From: Sanguinoderma infundibulare
Lineage: Eukaryota; Basidiomycota; Agaricomycetes; Polyporales; Polyporaceae
Length of the DNA: 64,000 bases
Assembly (NCBI GenBank): GCA_032821775.1
Contig: JAVLRN010000003.1
Location: 4,030,001-4,094,000 of the forward strand
Reading direction: 5' to 3'
Each line of letters starts with the position of its first letter. Position 1 is the stretch's first letter. Made by a program: the position numbers and the translations under genes. This document shows, piece after piece, positions 24,056-34,855 of the stretch. The notes beneath the pieces are model-generated. The model saw nothing but the letters and a program-made list of their open reading frames with translations. It did no database searches and had not been told where the DNA came from.

Positions 24056-27000
24056 GGGCAGCGAAGTCCACGACGATGTCCATCCTCGCAGGCCTCCTCG
24101 GACGTACTCGCGGCACGGTGACATTCGAAGGTGGGGTGGAGCGACCGCCCCGGGGCATGATCGGGGTCGTCCCGCAGAAGAATGTGCCGTTCCCAGAGCT
24201 GACGTGCTACCAGACGTTGAAGGTGTGCAGGGCGGTGAAGCGTTCGGATGGGAGCGAGGACGACGAGGATGTCGAGCAGCTGTTGAAGGACTGCGACTTG
24301 GGAAGAAGATACACTACAATGCGAATGCGTTGAGTGGGGGGCAGAAGAGGAAGCTGCAGTTAGCCATTGGGTTGATTGGAGGGTCGAAAGGTGAGTTACC
24401 CTTTGCGTATTGTATCTGCCCATTCATTAATATATCTCCCGCTCCAGTCATCCTGGTCGACGAGGTACACTATATGCTCTGACTGTGCTTTGCAGTGTAC
24501 GTCCGGAGTCGATCCGCTCTCCTGTCGAGCTTTGTGGCGGACGCTCAGCGCAGTGAGGAACGATCGCACTGTGGTGTTCACTACCCACGTACGTGAATGT
24601 TTGCGCGTTGTCACGCTCGAGCATTACCTCAAAAACCATTTAGTTCCTCGACGAGGCGGACTTACTTGCGGATACGATCGCGGTGCTCGCAGCTCCTGGG
24701 AAGCTCGTCGCCCACGGTACTCCTGTTGCCTTGAAGTCAAGCCTTGGAGAGGGTTACACCGTGAACATATCCTTCATTCCGGAGGAAAAAGACAAGACAC
24801 TGCGGGCAACGGAAGGCGAACTTCTGGGACGGGTTCGAACGATCGCGCCTCTGGCCTACGCGTCGTCGTCATCACCAAACGATGTTTCGTACCACTTGAA
24901 GCTGAAGGACCCAGCGACCGTCCAGAAGATGCTCGGGCTTGTGGAGGACAACTGCGAGCAGTATAGCGTGGCGAACTACTCCGTAGCCGGAACATCCATA
25001 GAAGACATCTTCTTGGGGCTCATGCACGACAGCTCCCGCTAGGAAGAAAACTTTAAAGACAAAGAGAAGGCGGCATCGGACAAGGCCGATCTGTCCACAA
25101 CGCCGTCGCTCGTGCATCACCCCCAATCCTCCTCCTCCACTCAGCAGCCCGCTGTTTTGCAGCTGATGAACGGACGGCGCCGCTCGCCGCTCGGCCAGGC
25201 GCTGACGATCTTCCACAAGCGTGCGCTCATTGCGAGGCGGAGCTCGCTCACACCGACCCTCGCCGTGCTCGTCGCCGTCGCGGGCTCGTGCATCCCGGTC
25301 TTCTTCCTCTCGAACCGCACCGACCAAACGTGCGTCAGGCACTTCCGCACCGTCCCGCAGACGCCGCTGTACCTGCCGCTTTCTCCGCTCGGCCTCGCGA
25401 CCGAGACCGCGGCGGGGTCGCCGGTGCTCGAGTCTCCCCCGAACATCATCCAGATGACCCTAGGGAACTCGACGCAGCTGTTGGTGACGCAGAACGTGCA
25501 GGACAACGCGACGTTCGTGCAGACGATCGACCAGGACTTCCGGAACCTGTCCTTGGGCGGCGTCTCGCTCGACCAGCAGCCGCAGTCGGGCCGGGCGTTG
25601 TTTGCATGGCAGGCGACGCCCCCAGGGTTGACGGGACTGGCGATGCTGAGCTTGGTCTCGAATTTGCTCTATAACGCGGCGCTGAACGCGACTGGGGGCG
25701 GGAACGCGGCCACGCCGAGCATCATCCAGGCGAACTACCCGGCGTTCCCCGGGATCGCCGCGGGGACGCTCGTCGCGCTCAAGTGGGTCGCGTTCTTTGG
25801 TGCGGCGATGGTGAGTGCTAGCTATTTCATGTACGATCTGTGCGTACTGGTATTGAACGTGACGGACAGGCGGTCTACCCGGCGTTCTTCTCGCTGTACG
25901 TCGCGAATGAGCGCCGCTCGGCGGTCCAGGCGATCTGTCCAACGGACTGTCGGACCCCGTCGGGCTCTGGCTCGGGTACCTGCTCTTCGACTCGATCTTT
26001 ACTGTGATCGTCGCCTCGCTCGTCGTCGTCATCCTCGCTGCGGCGTCGAACCAGTTTCATGGGCTTGGGTTCTTCGTGCGTACCGCTACTTCTCGACGTG
26101 GCTGCTGTTTTGTTTTGCTGACACTTGCACGCTCGTTCATTCGTGTGCGTCATAGTGGCTCGTGCTGGTGCTGTATGGCATCGTGGGCGCACTGTTCTCG
26201 TACTGCATGTCGCTCGCGGTCACTTCGCCTCTGGCGGCGTTCGCGCTGTCGGCCGGATACCAGGTCATCATGTTTGTGGTGCGTTGACGGAATTTATTAC
26301 ATCGCGCATACACCTAGCTTAGCTGTTCGCTGATTTTTGTTGTATAGCTGTACCTGGCAGCATACCTGCTTACGCTTACATATGCGAAGACGTCCACGGC
26401 GGGAACCGACCTGACGATCATTCCTAAGTCGTTTGGGTGCATAATATGCCCCCCTGTCTGTCTCATCGAACGCTCTCTGCAGACTTCACCATGTCGGTCC
26501 TCTCGCCTGTTGCCAGCCCTGTAAGTCTCAGCATACCATCCTTGAGTGTCCCGTTAAATTTGGCATCGATAGCTCCGGGCTTCTTTCGTTTCTGTCAACT
26601 TGTTCTCCCTGCTCTGCGACGGGTCTTCTCCGGTCACCACCTCCTCCCTCGGCGACATCGTGCGCTACGGCGGCCCGATCCTGTACCTGTTCATCTACGC
26701 GTTCGTGCTCTTCGGCATCCTCGTGTGGGTCAATTCCGGTTCGGTGGTCGTCCGCACGTTTTCGCAGTTCCGCAAGAACCCGTCGTCCATGACCATACCG
26801 GGAGATGAGAAGGCAGATGCGAAGAACATTGGTGACGAGGCGGCGAAGGTGATGGGCTCGGACGACGCGTTGAGGGTCATGAACGTTGTAAAGGCTTTCG
26901 GGAGCGTGACGAACCGGGTTGTGGACAACGTCAGCTTCGGGGTCTCTCAGGACACCATCTTTGCGCTGCTTGGACCAAATGGAGCGGGGAAGACGACTAC

Positions 27001-27330
27001 GTTCAATGTTATTCGTACGTGCACTCCCTCCCCTGGTGTATCCCTTGTCTTAAAGCTCAGTAAATGCACACAGGCGGGGACGTCATCCCAGACGAAGGAG
27101 ACGTCTTCATCAATGGGCTGTCAATGATCTACCACCCAAGGACCGCACGGCTGTCTCTCGGGGTCTTGCCGCAGTTCACGGCGATCGACTCGCAGCTGAC
27201 GGTCCGGGAGCACCTGCTGATCTACGGGCGGCTGAACGGGCTGTATTGGGGGAGGAGGTGAGGTGCAACGTTGAGAGCCTGATGTGCGCGTGTTCCCGAT
27301 GCTCCCCCGCCGGATGCAGGTATGTCTTTC
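24056..27330 (+). pseudogene. ABCA-type ABC transporter, truncated at both ends and broken
   Basis: The sequence begins inside Walker A of the first ATPase domain (AAKSTTMSILAG, without the GPNG part); the first membrane half is absent. Cassette 1 continues with LSGGQKRKLQLAIGL, ILVDECTSGVDP and VVFTTHFLDEADLL across two clean introns, after a one-base shift near 24,303. An in-frame TAG lies at 25040-25042. The second membrane half (25,166-26,740) has large loops and hydrophobic segments, with another frameshift near 25,940. Cassette 2 has GPNGAGKTTTFNVIR and LGVLPQFTAIDSQLTVREHL, then shifts frame near 27,250 and stops before its signature motif. ABCA proteins move lipids; this copy cannot. 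Confidence 0.8.
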
Positions 27331-27389
27331 ATGCATTAGTCCTTTCATTCCAGCGGCCATTCCTGACTTGGTCTTTCCGTCTTGGCAGC

Positions 27390-27650
27390 ATGGCGCAAAA
27401 CTCCTGCAGGTCGTCCTCACCCTCACCATTCTCATTTCTGGCCTCTCGATCGCCCTCACATATTCCCTATCAAGCACCGCAGCACACATCTATATTCTTC
27501 GTTTATATCTTCGTGACGTTCATCGCGCCCGGCGTGTTGGTGTGCTCGCAGAGGTACAAGAAGTACGTGCGGGTCCTGTGCGGTCTCAGCTTCGTTCAGC
27601 AGCTGACTGCCATGCTCCCCAGTAATCAGGGGCTCATGGGATCCTAGACT
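27390..27650 (+). pseudogene. Possible GPI2/PIG-C C-terminal fragment
   Basis: Two hydrophobic segments (AKLLQVVLTLTILISGLSIA, then IFFVYIFVTFIAPGVLV) are followed by SQRYKK, in an order like the last membrane helices and the QRYKN-type tail of the GPI-GlcNAc transferase subunit Gpi2/PIG-C. The frame changes between the two helices and again after QRYKKYVR. The N-terminal two thirds are missing. The match is short, so another membrane protein is possible. Confidence 0.3.
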
Positions 27651-27710
27651 GCCGATCGACCATTTGCGGACGCAAGCAGTTTTTGCGGTTCGCAGGATGC
27701 ACGGACACTT

Positions 27711-28805
27711 TTGAGCGCAGGTCGAGAAGCTCGGAAGATTCCATGCGTTTCTCATCGTCATGTGTCCATACGCTTATCTCTCATTATCCAGGTCGAGTGC
27801 ATCTATCTCCTCTTCACTCACCTACCCCAAATCCCTAAAGCCTACCCTCCCAGTCAATGCCCCCTTCCCCTCTCGTCAGACCATCACCGACACGCTCTTG
27901 AAGCACGTCCCCTCATCGACTTCCTTATCCGCCTTTACTCCGTCTATGTCGACCTTCACTTCGCCTACCTCGAGATCAACTCCCTCGTCGTTCTTGATGG
28001 CATCGATGGCGGACAGCCCACTATCCACTACCTTGACGCTCGCACTGTGCGCGCTGTTCGTGAGCGGACGCGCGAGCTTGCAGAAGCCGGTCGTCAAAGG
28101 CAACATTGTCGTGAAGCTGGAGACGAAGAACGGTGAGTGGTCTCGCGGATGTTGCAGGTTTTATGCGGGTCAGGATTCTGAAGCTTGAGCTGGTCTTGGT
28201 GTGGCCGTCGGTTGTGCAGTGACGCGTTCGAGGACTAAGCAAAGTACGAGTCTTCTTGCCTGCCATGTCTCCTCGTGGACAGGGTATCTCGGGATGCTGA
28301 CATATACTGACTTATTATTATCCCAACTTTCTCGCAGTCCCGACTGAATTCACGTCCGTGCCATTCCCCGTCAAAGCGCTCAAGCTCCTCTTGCTCGATC
28401 GTTCATCTTCTCACGCTTGGGACGAGGCTCCTCGAAGTATGTACCATTCCAGTCGTAGTATTCATGCGTCGTCGTGCGCATGAAGTCGAGGCCCCATAGA
28501 ATGCCCCGACTTCATCCGTACAATGACGCGTGAATCATAGGACCGGAATGACAAGTACTTCGACTGCGTGCTCCCCGCTGCCCGTGCCGTCATCGAGGAG
28601 CTTGCCGGAGACCGCAAAGCGAAGGCGCGTTCGGACGCCATGGATGTCGACGAGAGGCCGAAGGTGGAGGCCATCCCGAAGACCACAACGCTCGTTCCTG
28701 GTTCAACTGTTCAGCCGAAGACGATTGTCGACCTGGAGAGCATCACGGGTGCCAGCAACGTACATCTTTGTTGTCTGCCCCTCGATGGACTGCTAATGTG
28801 CGCGA
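27711..28805 (+). pseudogene. Unidentified multi-exon coding remnant
   Basis: Several short segments with good splice sites read like exons of one gene: CALFVSGRASLQKPVVKGNI, TEFTSVPFPVKALKLLLLD (about 28,345), PDFIRTMTRES (about 28,503), then YFDCVLPAARAVIEELAGDR through KTIVDLESITGASN (28,556-28,758). A possible last exon (ALHGIFEQRPCIVVSPRCAQ) overlaps the first exon of the next gene remnant in another frame. I do not recognise the family. The stops between segments and the overlap suggest decay. Confidence 0.3.
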
Positions 28806-28825
28806 TGCATGTAGCATTGCGCTGC

Positions 28826-30490
28826 ATGGCATCTTCGAGCAGCGTCCGTGCATCGTCGTGTCTCCTCGCTGCGCCCAGGACGCCGCGTCGGCCCACGCTC
28901 TGCACAAGGCTGCTCAGGAAGGACTATGACTACTCGTATCGGTACCGCAAACAGCGTGCATTCACGCTTCCAGACTGTGAGTGTCCTTCTGACATGCGAG
29001 AGGAGTAGGAGAGACTTGGGAGATGGAGAGGATGGGACTCAACTCATGCGTGCCCTTTCCCAGACACGCTTGCCCAACTCGAGAACCGCATGGTCAATAC
29101 CCCGCTGCTCCGATACGTCGACTCCCTCCATACTCACAGCCAACGCGCTGTGCGCATCGACCCCCTCGACCTCCTCCAGCGCGAGGAACTCGCCGCACTC
29201 AGCCCAGAGCGCTACGGGCTCAATGACCTGACACGCTCGCACGACATCAATGGCATCATCTGGACACGCCCCGTGGGAGAGGACGCCGGTCCTGATCACT
29301 GGCCCCTCGAGAAGATCACGCGTCACCTTCGCGACGTCTACGTTGGATGCATTGCATGCATTGCGTATGAGTATATGCACTCCCCATCCCAAGACTGAGC
29401 GTCTCTGGTTCTCTCACCTGCTTGAATCCGAGCAGGAAGTGCGCAAGGTCGACGAGGACCACAAGAAGCGCATACACAAGCTTATTGCAGAATCCGAGGT
29501 ATTCGACCAGTTCCTGCAGCTCAAGTTCCCCAACTTGAAGCGGTATGGGTTAGAGGGTGGAGTGTCCATGTTGCCAGCACTCGATGCGCTCTTCTCGTCC
29601 TCTGCGCAAGGTCAGTGCACATCACACACTATATGCGGTATCTGACTGATGTTTCGTAGCTGGGGTCGAGCATATCCCGGCGCGTCGAAGCCGCTTCATG
29701 TCTCGCTGTTGCCCAACCCTTCGCACCTAGAAGCAATGAATCCCGTCGCCCTCGGCAAGACGCGTGCCAAGCAGTTCGCGTTGTTGAAGGCGCTGCAGAG
29801 GGCGGGTGAGCCCGACTGCATGCCCGGTGACCGCGTCATGTGGTCGCAGTTGCACGGAGATGCCAGTTTCACTGAGCAGGGAGTCATCATGGAGGGCCTT
29901 GGTTTAAGTACGCTTGTTCATTTTTCGGACGGGGATGATGGACCAGACCTGATGTTCGGCTGTAGGTAGCTTGCCGCATTATACCGTCGGTGGTAGCGTC
30001 CACCTCGTGGTCAAGTAAGTTCGTTTAACGTGCGTTATCGACTGATATCAATATCCTGACTCGTTCATCCAACAGTAACAGGTATGCTTGCGTTGCGAGC
30101 AAATGGTTCATGGGGCTCACGTTAGGTCAGCATTGGATATACTACACCCGCTTCGAGTGCTCGGTCATCATGGTACTGCTCCGACGTCGCAAGATTATCA
30201 ACGCTCCTGTGCTCCATGTCAACGGTGACTACCCTGAAGGTATGTGCGATCCTTTGCGAACAGCTTCGAGGACTGACCAGGCCGTGCCATGTAGACGTCC
30301 AGCGCGCCATCGAAATCGCATTCATGTACCGCAACTACTTCTGCAAAGACATCATCGTAGCCCTCATCGCGTACCGCCGCTGGTGAGTGTCTTTAGGCAT
30401 GCGTCATGCCATCCTCACTGTTCAACGTGTTCTGCGCCAGGGGTCACAATGAGCTCGACTAGCCTGCGTTCACCCACCCGCGCGGTGCGA
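28826..30490 (+). pseudogene. DHTKD1-type 2-oxoacid dehydrogenase E1 pseudogene
   Basis: A serine/arginine-rich start (MASSSSVRASSCLLAA) looks like a mitochondrial presequence, followed by YRYRKQRAFTLPD, an intron (28,977-29,063), and YGLNDLTRSHDINGIIWTRP, FPNLKRYGLEGGVSMLPALD. Later blocks are SKPLHVSLLPNPSHLEAMNP, QLHGDASFTEQGVIMEGLGL and KIINAPVLHVNGDYPE, RRWGHNELD. Damage: a one-base insertion near 29,391; loss of the GMPHRGRLN-containing segment at about 29,665; frame changes near 30,100-30,190; and a TAG at 30460-30462 where this family has glutamate (ELDEPAF). The C-terminal half is missing. The parent oxidises 2-oxoadipate (lysine/tryptophan catabolism) or 2-oxoglutarate in mitochondria. 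Introns are retained. Confidence 0.8.
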
Positions 30491-30589
30491 GGAGCACCTT
30501 ATCGTGCGTACCTTACTGCATGTTCCTCCACCGGAATCGTCCTCCTTGTTTGTTTTTCTCTAACCGATGTCCGCGGCCCTGCATGATGA

Positions 30590-31008
30590 GAGACGACCAG
30601 GTCGTCTCGACCTCTCCGGGACAAAGAATCGGGCGATCCCCACAGCTCTCACCTCAGCGTTGGCAACCGCTCGCATCATTGAGGACATTGGCAGATCATT
30701 CGGACCGGGGTCCACACTCGCCAATGCCCAGCTTCTCGAACCTGTCGTGCCGTTGGAGGTTTCTGTGAACCGCTGGACGGCTGGCAGCTTGTCGAAGGAG
30801 TGTCAACCTGGGGACACGGAGTCACCCCGGGTCGTCGACCGTCGACCGGAAGGTCCACTCATTTCTAAACAAGCTCACAATGGGGCAGTTAGACTCCATC
30901 TCCAACCAGATCATCGGGTGGGCGAATAGGTCAGAGAAGGAGAAGGACGGCCGGACGCTCATCCAGGTCATCCGTCTCGTGTTCGAGAAGGCGACGGACC
31001 ATGCGTAG
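30590..31008 (+). pseudogene. eIF4G fragment (start of MIF4G domain)
   Basis: SALATARIIEDI (about 30,655) and PLEVSVNRWTAGSLSK (about 30,750) are eIF4G-type segments from around the eIF4E-binding region and linker, here brought close together by deletion. After a frame change, STVDRKVHSFLNKLTMGQLD, SISNQIIGWANRSEKEKDGR and TLIQVIRLVFEKATDHA form the first helices of the MIF4G domain and end at a TAG (31006-31008). The parent scaffolds eIF4A and eIF4E in cap-dependent translation. The rest of the gene is absent. Confidence 0.75.
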
Positions 31009-31189
31009 CTTAGGATGTCAATATCACACATGGTTTTCGTCCGACAGTCATTCATAACCCAACTGTACGCAGGATCATACACAGTGCGATAGGAGAAAAA
31101 TGAATGGATTTACGTGCATCTGGATGAGCTTGTAGTTGGTCAACGCACCGTCGATCACCCAGCCTAGTTACTTTGATATCATCACTAGA
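31009..31189. other. short gap between gene remnants
   Basis: No coding signal seen. Confidence 0.3.
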
Positions 31190-31462
31190 TGCGTTCGCCG
31201 ACCTCCTTGCCCTCGATTGCCTCACCAACGGCGACGACATCTCCCGCGATTACGAAGACTGGGACCATATACTCAATGATCTGGCTCACAGGGTGTAGCT
31301 CTTGAGGACGAGGACGTCCGAGGCCATCGAGGCCGCGCTCGTTCTCTCGGGCAACGAGATCGACTGCCGCCCGATCAATGTCGACCAGTACGCGGACAAA
31401 GACAAGTCTGCCGTCCGCCAGAATAGGGCGGAGGAATTCAGGGACACGCCGAAAGGGGGGAC
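31190..31462 (+). pseudogene. Nucleolin/NSR1-type RRM fragment
   Basis: Bases 31,299-31,462 encode RTRTSEAIEAALVLSGNEID and then RPINVDQYADKDKSAVRQNR and AEEFRDTP, the last strand and helix of an RRM plus the linker that follows it in nucleolin/NSR1-like proteins. Bases 31,190-31,297 encode a different-looking piece (ADLLALDCLTNGDDISRDYE) ending in TAG just before it; I cannot place that piece. Only about 55 residues of the RRM protein remain. Confidence 0.45.
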
Positions 31463-31809
31463 GTGTAAGTGGCGTATCTGGTCGTGCGTGTCGGTTCCGC
31501 ATCAGGAAAAAAACACCTCACTCCCTAGTCCTCTCGAGGCTCCAGAGTAGAAATAGTTGGATAGTAAGGTACCCTATTCTATAGTACTCGATAGTGGGCA
31601 CATGTAATCGTGGAGTACTCGATAGACCTCCAATAGACCTCCGATAGATACTGCGCTAAATACACATCGGTATACTAGTATAGGGAGTACTTCAGAGGGA
31701 AATCGACCTAAAGGGTACTCTGAGTCGTATTTGACACATTGTATAGCAGGTCCGCGCAAAACAAACAATCCTACCAGGTGAGCTGCCCTGGCTATGCTTA
31801 CGGCCATGA
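31463..31809. other. gap with short AT-rich direct repeats
   Basis: No coding frame. Bases 31,618-31,648 contain near-identical short units (CGATAGACCTCCAATAGACC followed by TCCGATAG). This is the intergenic space 3' of the proteasome fragment. Confidence 0.35.
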
Positions 31810-32274
31810 TCATGCCGACACCATCTCCGTGTCCTCGTCCTTTCCCAAGCCATGCTTCTGCAAGAGCGCATTGATCTCGCTCGGGTTGTAGATCTTCGCC
31901 TTGGGCTTCTTGTTCGCGTCCAACGTCAGAGTCGCAAACCCGACTGTTCGAATCAAACAGTTGATGTAAGAGCGGAGAAAGCTCACCCCGCACGGCCCGG
32001 GGATCAAAACAGAGTGGAACATGACGTGCGCCTCTCGCTGCCCAGCGTCGCGCTGTCCATCGTATTGCTCGTCATCCTGAGCGCGAGCTCGATCGCGTCC
32101 TCGACGGAGATGTCCTCCTTGTACTCCTGCTTGAGGAGCGACGTCGCCGTGCCGTTGTTCGCGCCGATGCGTGTCGCCTTCCAGCCGGAGTGGTTCCCAG
32201 AGGGGTCTGAGTGGTAGAGTTGGAATTGGTAATGTGGGTCGTAGCCGGCATAGAGAAGGGAGACACCGAATGGC
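31810..32274 (-). pseudogene. Proteasome alpha-3 (PRE9/PSMA4) 3' portion
   Basis: On the minus strand from 32,273: PFGVSLLYAGYDPHYQFQLY, HSDPSGNHSGWKATRIGANN, LLKQEYKEDISVEDAIELAL, MDSATLGSE, an intron (about 32,040-31,945), then FATLTLDANKKPKAKIYNPS and INALLQKHGLGKDEDTEMVS before a stop at 31810-31812. This is the C-terminal half of the 20S proteasome alpha-3 subunit. Its 5' half is absent; the reading continues directly into acyl-CoA dehydrogenase sequence. The retained part shows little damage, which suggests the join is recent relative to other remnants here. Confidence 0.8.
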
Positions 32275-32900
32275 GGCGAGGGACGTGCAGATGATCATCC
32301 AGCGCTCGTGGTTGAAGTTGCTCAGGACGACCTGCATGCCCTGGCCGACCGCACCGAGCGTGTTCGCTACGGGGGCACGAGCGGCGTCGAAGGTGACGTA
32401 GGACGTGTCAGCCGTCGACAAGTACACAGTCTTGATGGGCTTGGCGGAGACCGCGTCCTGTGCGGGGACGAGGGTCACGACGCACCTCTTTTGCACAGGT
32501 GGTCGTCAGCACACATCCTGACACGAAGAAAGACAGGGAGGGCACTGACGTCGGGGCGTGCGGCGGCAGTGAAGTAGTCAGCAAACGTGCCGTTGGTGAT
32601 CCACTTCTTGGTGCCGGTGATGACCCACTCGTCCCCGTCGCGCTCGGCGTATGTCTGCATACTGCCGACATCGCTGCCGGCGACGGCCTCGCGATTGCGA
32701 GGTAGATGAACTTCTTGCCGTAGAGCACATCCGCGACGACCGTGGCCTGGAGCTCGATCGAGCCGAAGTTGAGCACGGGCGGGAGGCCAATCACTTGCCC
32801 GGTGAGGAGGCCGTCCACGACATAGGTGATGACGGTGGTGAGTAAGCTGAACAAGGGGGACAAGGTTAGGATACACACGTCCGTATTGCGTGTAGCCTTG
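32275..32900 (-). pseudogene. Acyl-CoA dehydrogenase internal fragment, joined to proteasome alpha-3
   Basis: On the minus strand: VDGLLTGQVIGLPPVLNFGS, VLYGKKFIYLAIA, then after a frameshift near 32,695 EAVAGSDVGSMQTYAERDGD and WVITGTKKWITNGTFADYFT, an intron, KPIKTVYLSTADTSYVTFDA and LSNFNHERWMI. These are the middle and beta-barrel regions of an acyl-CoA dehydrogenase, which would oxidise acyl-CoA with FAD. The C-terminal helical domain is replaced at about 32,274 by proteasome alpha-3 sequence. No convincing N-terminal exons are found to the right. Confidence 0.75.
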
Positions 32901-33655
32901 TTTGAGATCGCACAACTGTTGCGCAGGAGTTCCACGGGGTTGTCTGTCTTTGTGATGCTTGCCGTGCGTAGTTGACGAGCGAGTTGGCGTTGGCGGAAAT
33001 CCCTGCCACACCAGCAACAACATTCCTGGATGGTCGAACGCACCAAAGATAAGCACACGAGACCTCGGATGAGCGGGATGGATATGTACGAGTTCAGAAC
33101 AATCCCTTTGGCGTGGATGCAAGGGTCAAGAGGTGCAAAACGATGAGGATGACGTGCATGTAGAGGACGTACACGGGTGAGCATAGACATGAAGGATTCG
33201 AGAAAGTACAAGACGATCAGCTAGGATGCTCTGGACTGAGCTCGTGGGGGTAAAGAAGAGCCACTGCTGATGAGCAAATCCACTAGACGCGGTGCAGAAA
33301 GTGGGACGAACCGGAGCTGGACATGGGAGGGCCGTCGCCGAGGCTTCGTCGCTTCTTGGACTCGGGGCCAGAGCTCAAAGCCTCCTCTGCGGTATACATT
33401 CGGGGGGCCATCACGCCAAGGGAGCGGAAGATTCGATCTACCAGTCTGTCCGGCCGTCATATTTCGGAATGGGTGTCGGGAGCGAGGGGACGAGCTCGTA
33501 GACAGACAAGAATGTGACAAGATGGGTGAAGAAGTACACTCTTGCTCGAAGTGAGGGCGACGATGGACATGGCGAGGACGAGAACAGACGGAACTGACTG
33601 CCTTTGGCAACAGTCATTAGCGCCCATATTTAGGGCCGGCACGCTGGACATGCAA
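32901..33655. other. gap between divergent gene remnants
   Basis: This lies between the 5' side of the leftward acyl-CoA dehydrogenase fragment and the rightward MIS12-like pseudogene. I see no supported coding frame. Confidence 0.35.
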
Positions 33656-34683
33656 GCTTCACTTCGCCCGCGCCGCCCTCTGTTCTCCTTCCGAAGCTCC
33701 TCGGTTTCATCCCCCAGTTCCTCTTCGACGACACCATCAACATCGCCAATGATGAAGCCCGCCAGTCCATCGATGCCATGGAGCAGTTCCTCCAACGCTG
33801 GGCCGACGCCCGCGCCGAGCAAGCCCAACCCGAATCATCGAAGTCCAAGTCGAACAACAATCGGGATCCGGGACCCGACCCAGGAGATCGAGCAGGGCTT
33901 GGTCGCCTTCCAGACGCCGCTCGAGTCGCACGCAGACGTCGCATTCGACTTCTTCGAGGCCTGGTCCATGCGCAACATCTTTGCCGTCCCCGCAGACCTC
34001 CCCATCATCGCGCCACACCAGGCCGGCTTGGATCTCCAGACCGCGGCGGACCAGCCAGAGAAAGAGGGCGAGCTGCTTGCGGAGATCGACGAGCTCAGGC
34101 GGAAGGTGCACGCCGTGCGTCTCGTCTCTTCTCTTTCCCAACATCTCAACACGCTTACACTCCCAGCTTTCGCCGGCAGCAACGCAAACTGAAACGCTTG
34201 TTCACCCGCGCCGTCCGCAAGTCTTCCCAAGACCTCAGCCACGCTCGGACGCGGCTCGACCGCCTTGCCTTCCTCCGTGCCCCACACATGTAGTCCCTCC
34301 TCACTCTCCCGACGGAACTCCAAGCAATGTACGCCGCGGTGTCGTCCCTTCCTCCCATCGACTCTTCGGCGACCGCGCTCGACCAAGGCTCATTGCCCGA
34401 ACCGGGCAAGCGCCAATGGGAGACCAACAAGACCGGCTACCTCAACTGGGCCGTCGGCCAGCTCATGGATCGGGCAAAGGACAAGGCAAAGGGCGAACAG
34501 GTCGGAGAAGATGGTGCGCCGTTCGCTGAGGGTAACGCCCAGGTCGGTGCTGCGGCGAATGCGGCTTATGTGGTTGGGCGTGCGGAGGACATGGAGGCGA
34601 TTATAGAGGCGGTTGCTGGCGATCCGGGCACGAACGATGGGAAGGGGAAGGGGACGGAAAGCATGGATACAAGGCCAGGATGA
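33656..34683 (+). pseudogene. MIS12/MTW1 kinetochore protein pseudogene
   Basis: Bases 33,656-33,870 give VLLPKLLGFIPQFLFDDTIN, IANDEARQSIDAMEQFLQRW, the conserved MIS12 N-terminus. A frameshift near 33,870 is followed by QGLVAFQTPLESHADVAFDF, FEAWSMRNIFAVPADLPIIA and LLAEIDELRRKVHA. An intron (about 34,117-34,180) leads to QRKLKRLFTRAVRKSSQDLS and then an in-frame TAG at 34291-34293. Reading continues in the same frame as LPTELQAMYAAVSSLPPIDS and ends with an acidic/basic tail at 34,683. MIS12 is an essential part of the KMN network linking centromeres to microtubules, so this is probably a second, dead copy. Confidence 0.8.
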
Positions 34684-34855
34684 GGCCCGCGATTGTGCGT
34701 GTATTTTTGTTCAATTGCAGCGCCCGCACGGCGATCCTGGGTACTCCTAAATCGTTTTGTTGGCAAATCTCGTCCGACGCCCAGACACTTTCGAAGTGGA
34801 CGGAAACTCGGTTAAGCAGTATACAGAACAATATCTGTGATAATCCTTTGCACCC

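Noticed and set aside
24056..27330. Two separate half-size ABC transporters
   Set aside because: Cassette 1, membrane part and cassette 2 follow in the order of one ABCA protein; the break between them is a single in-frame stop.
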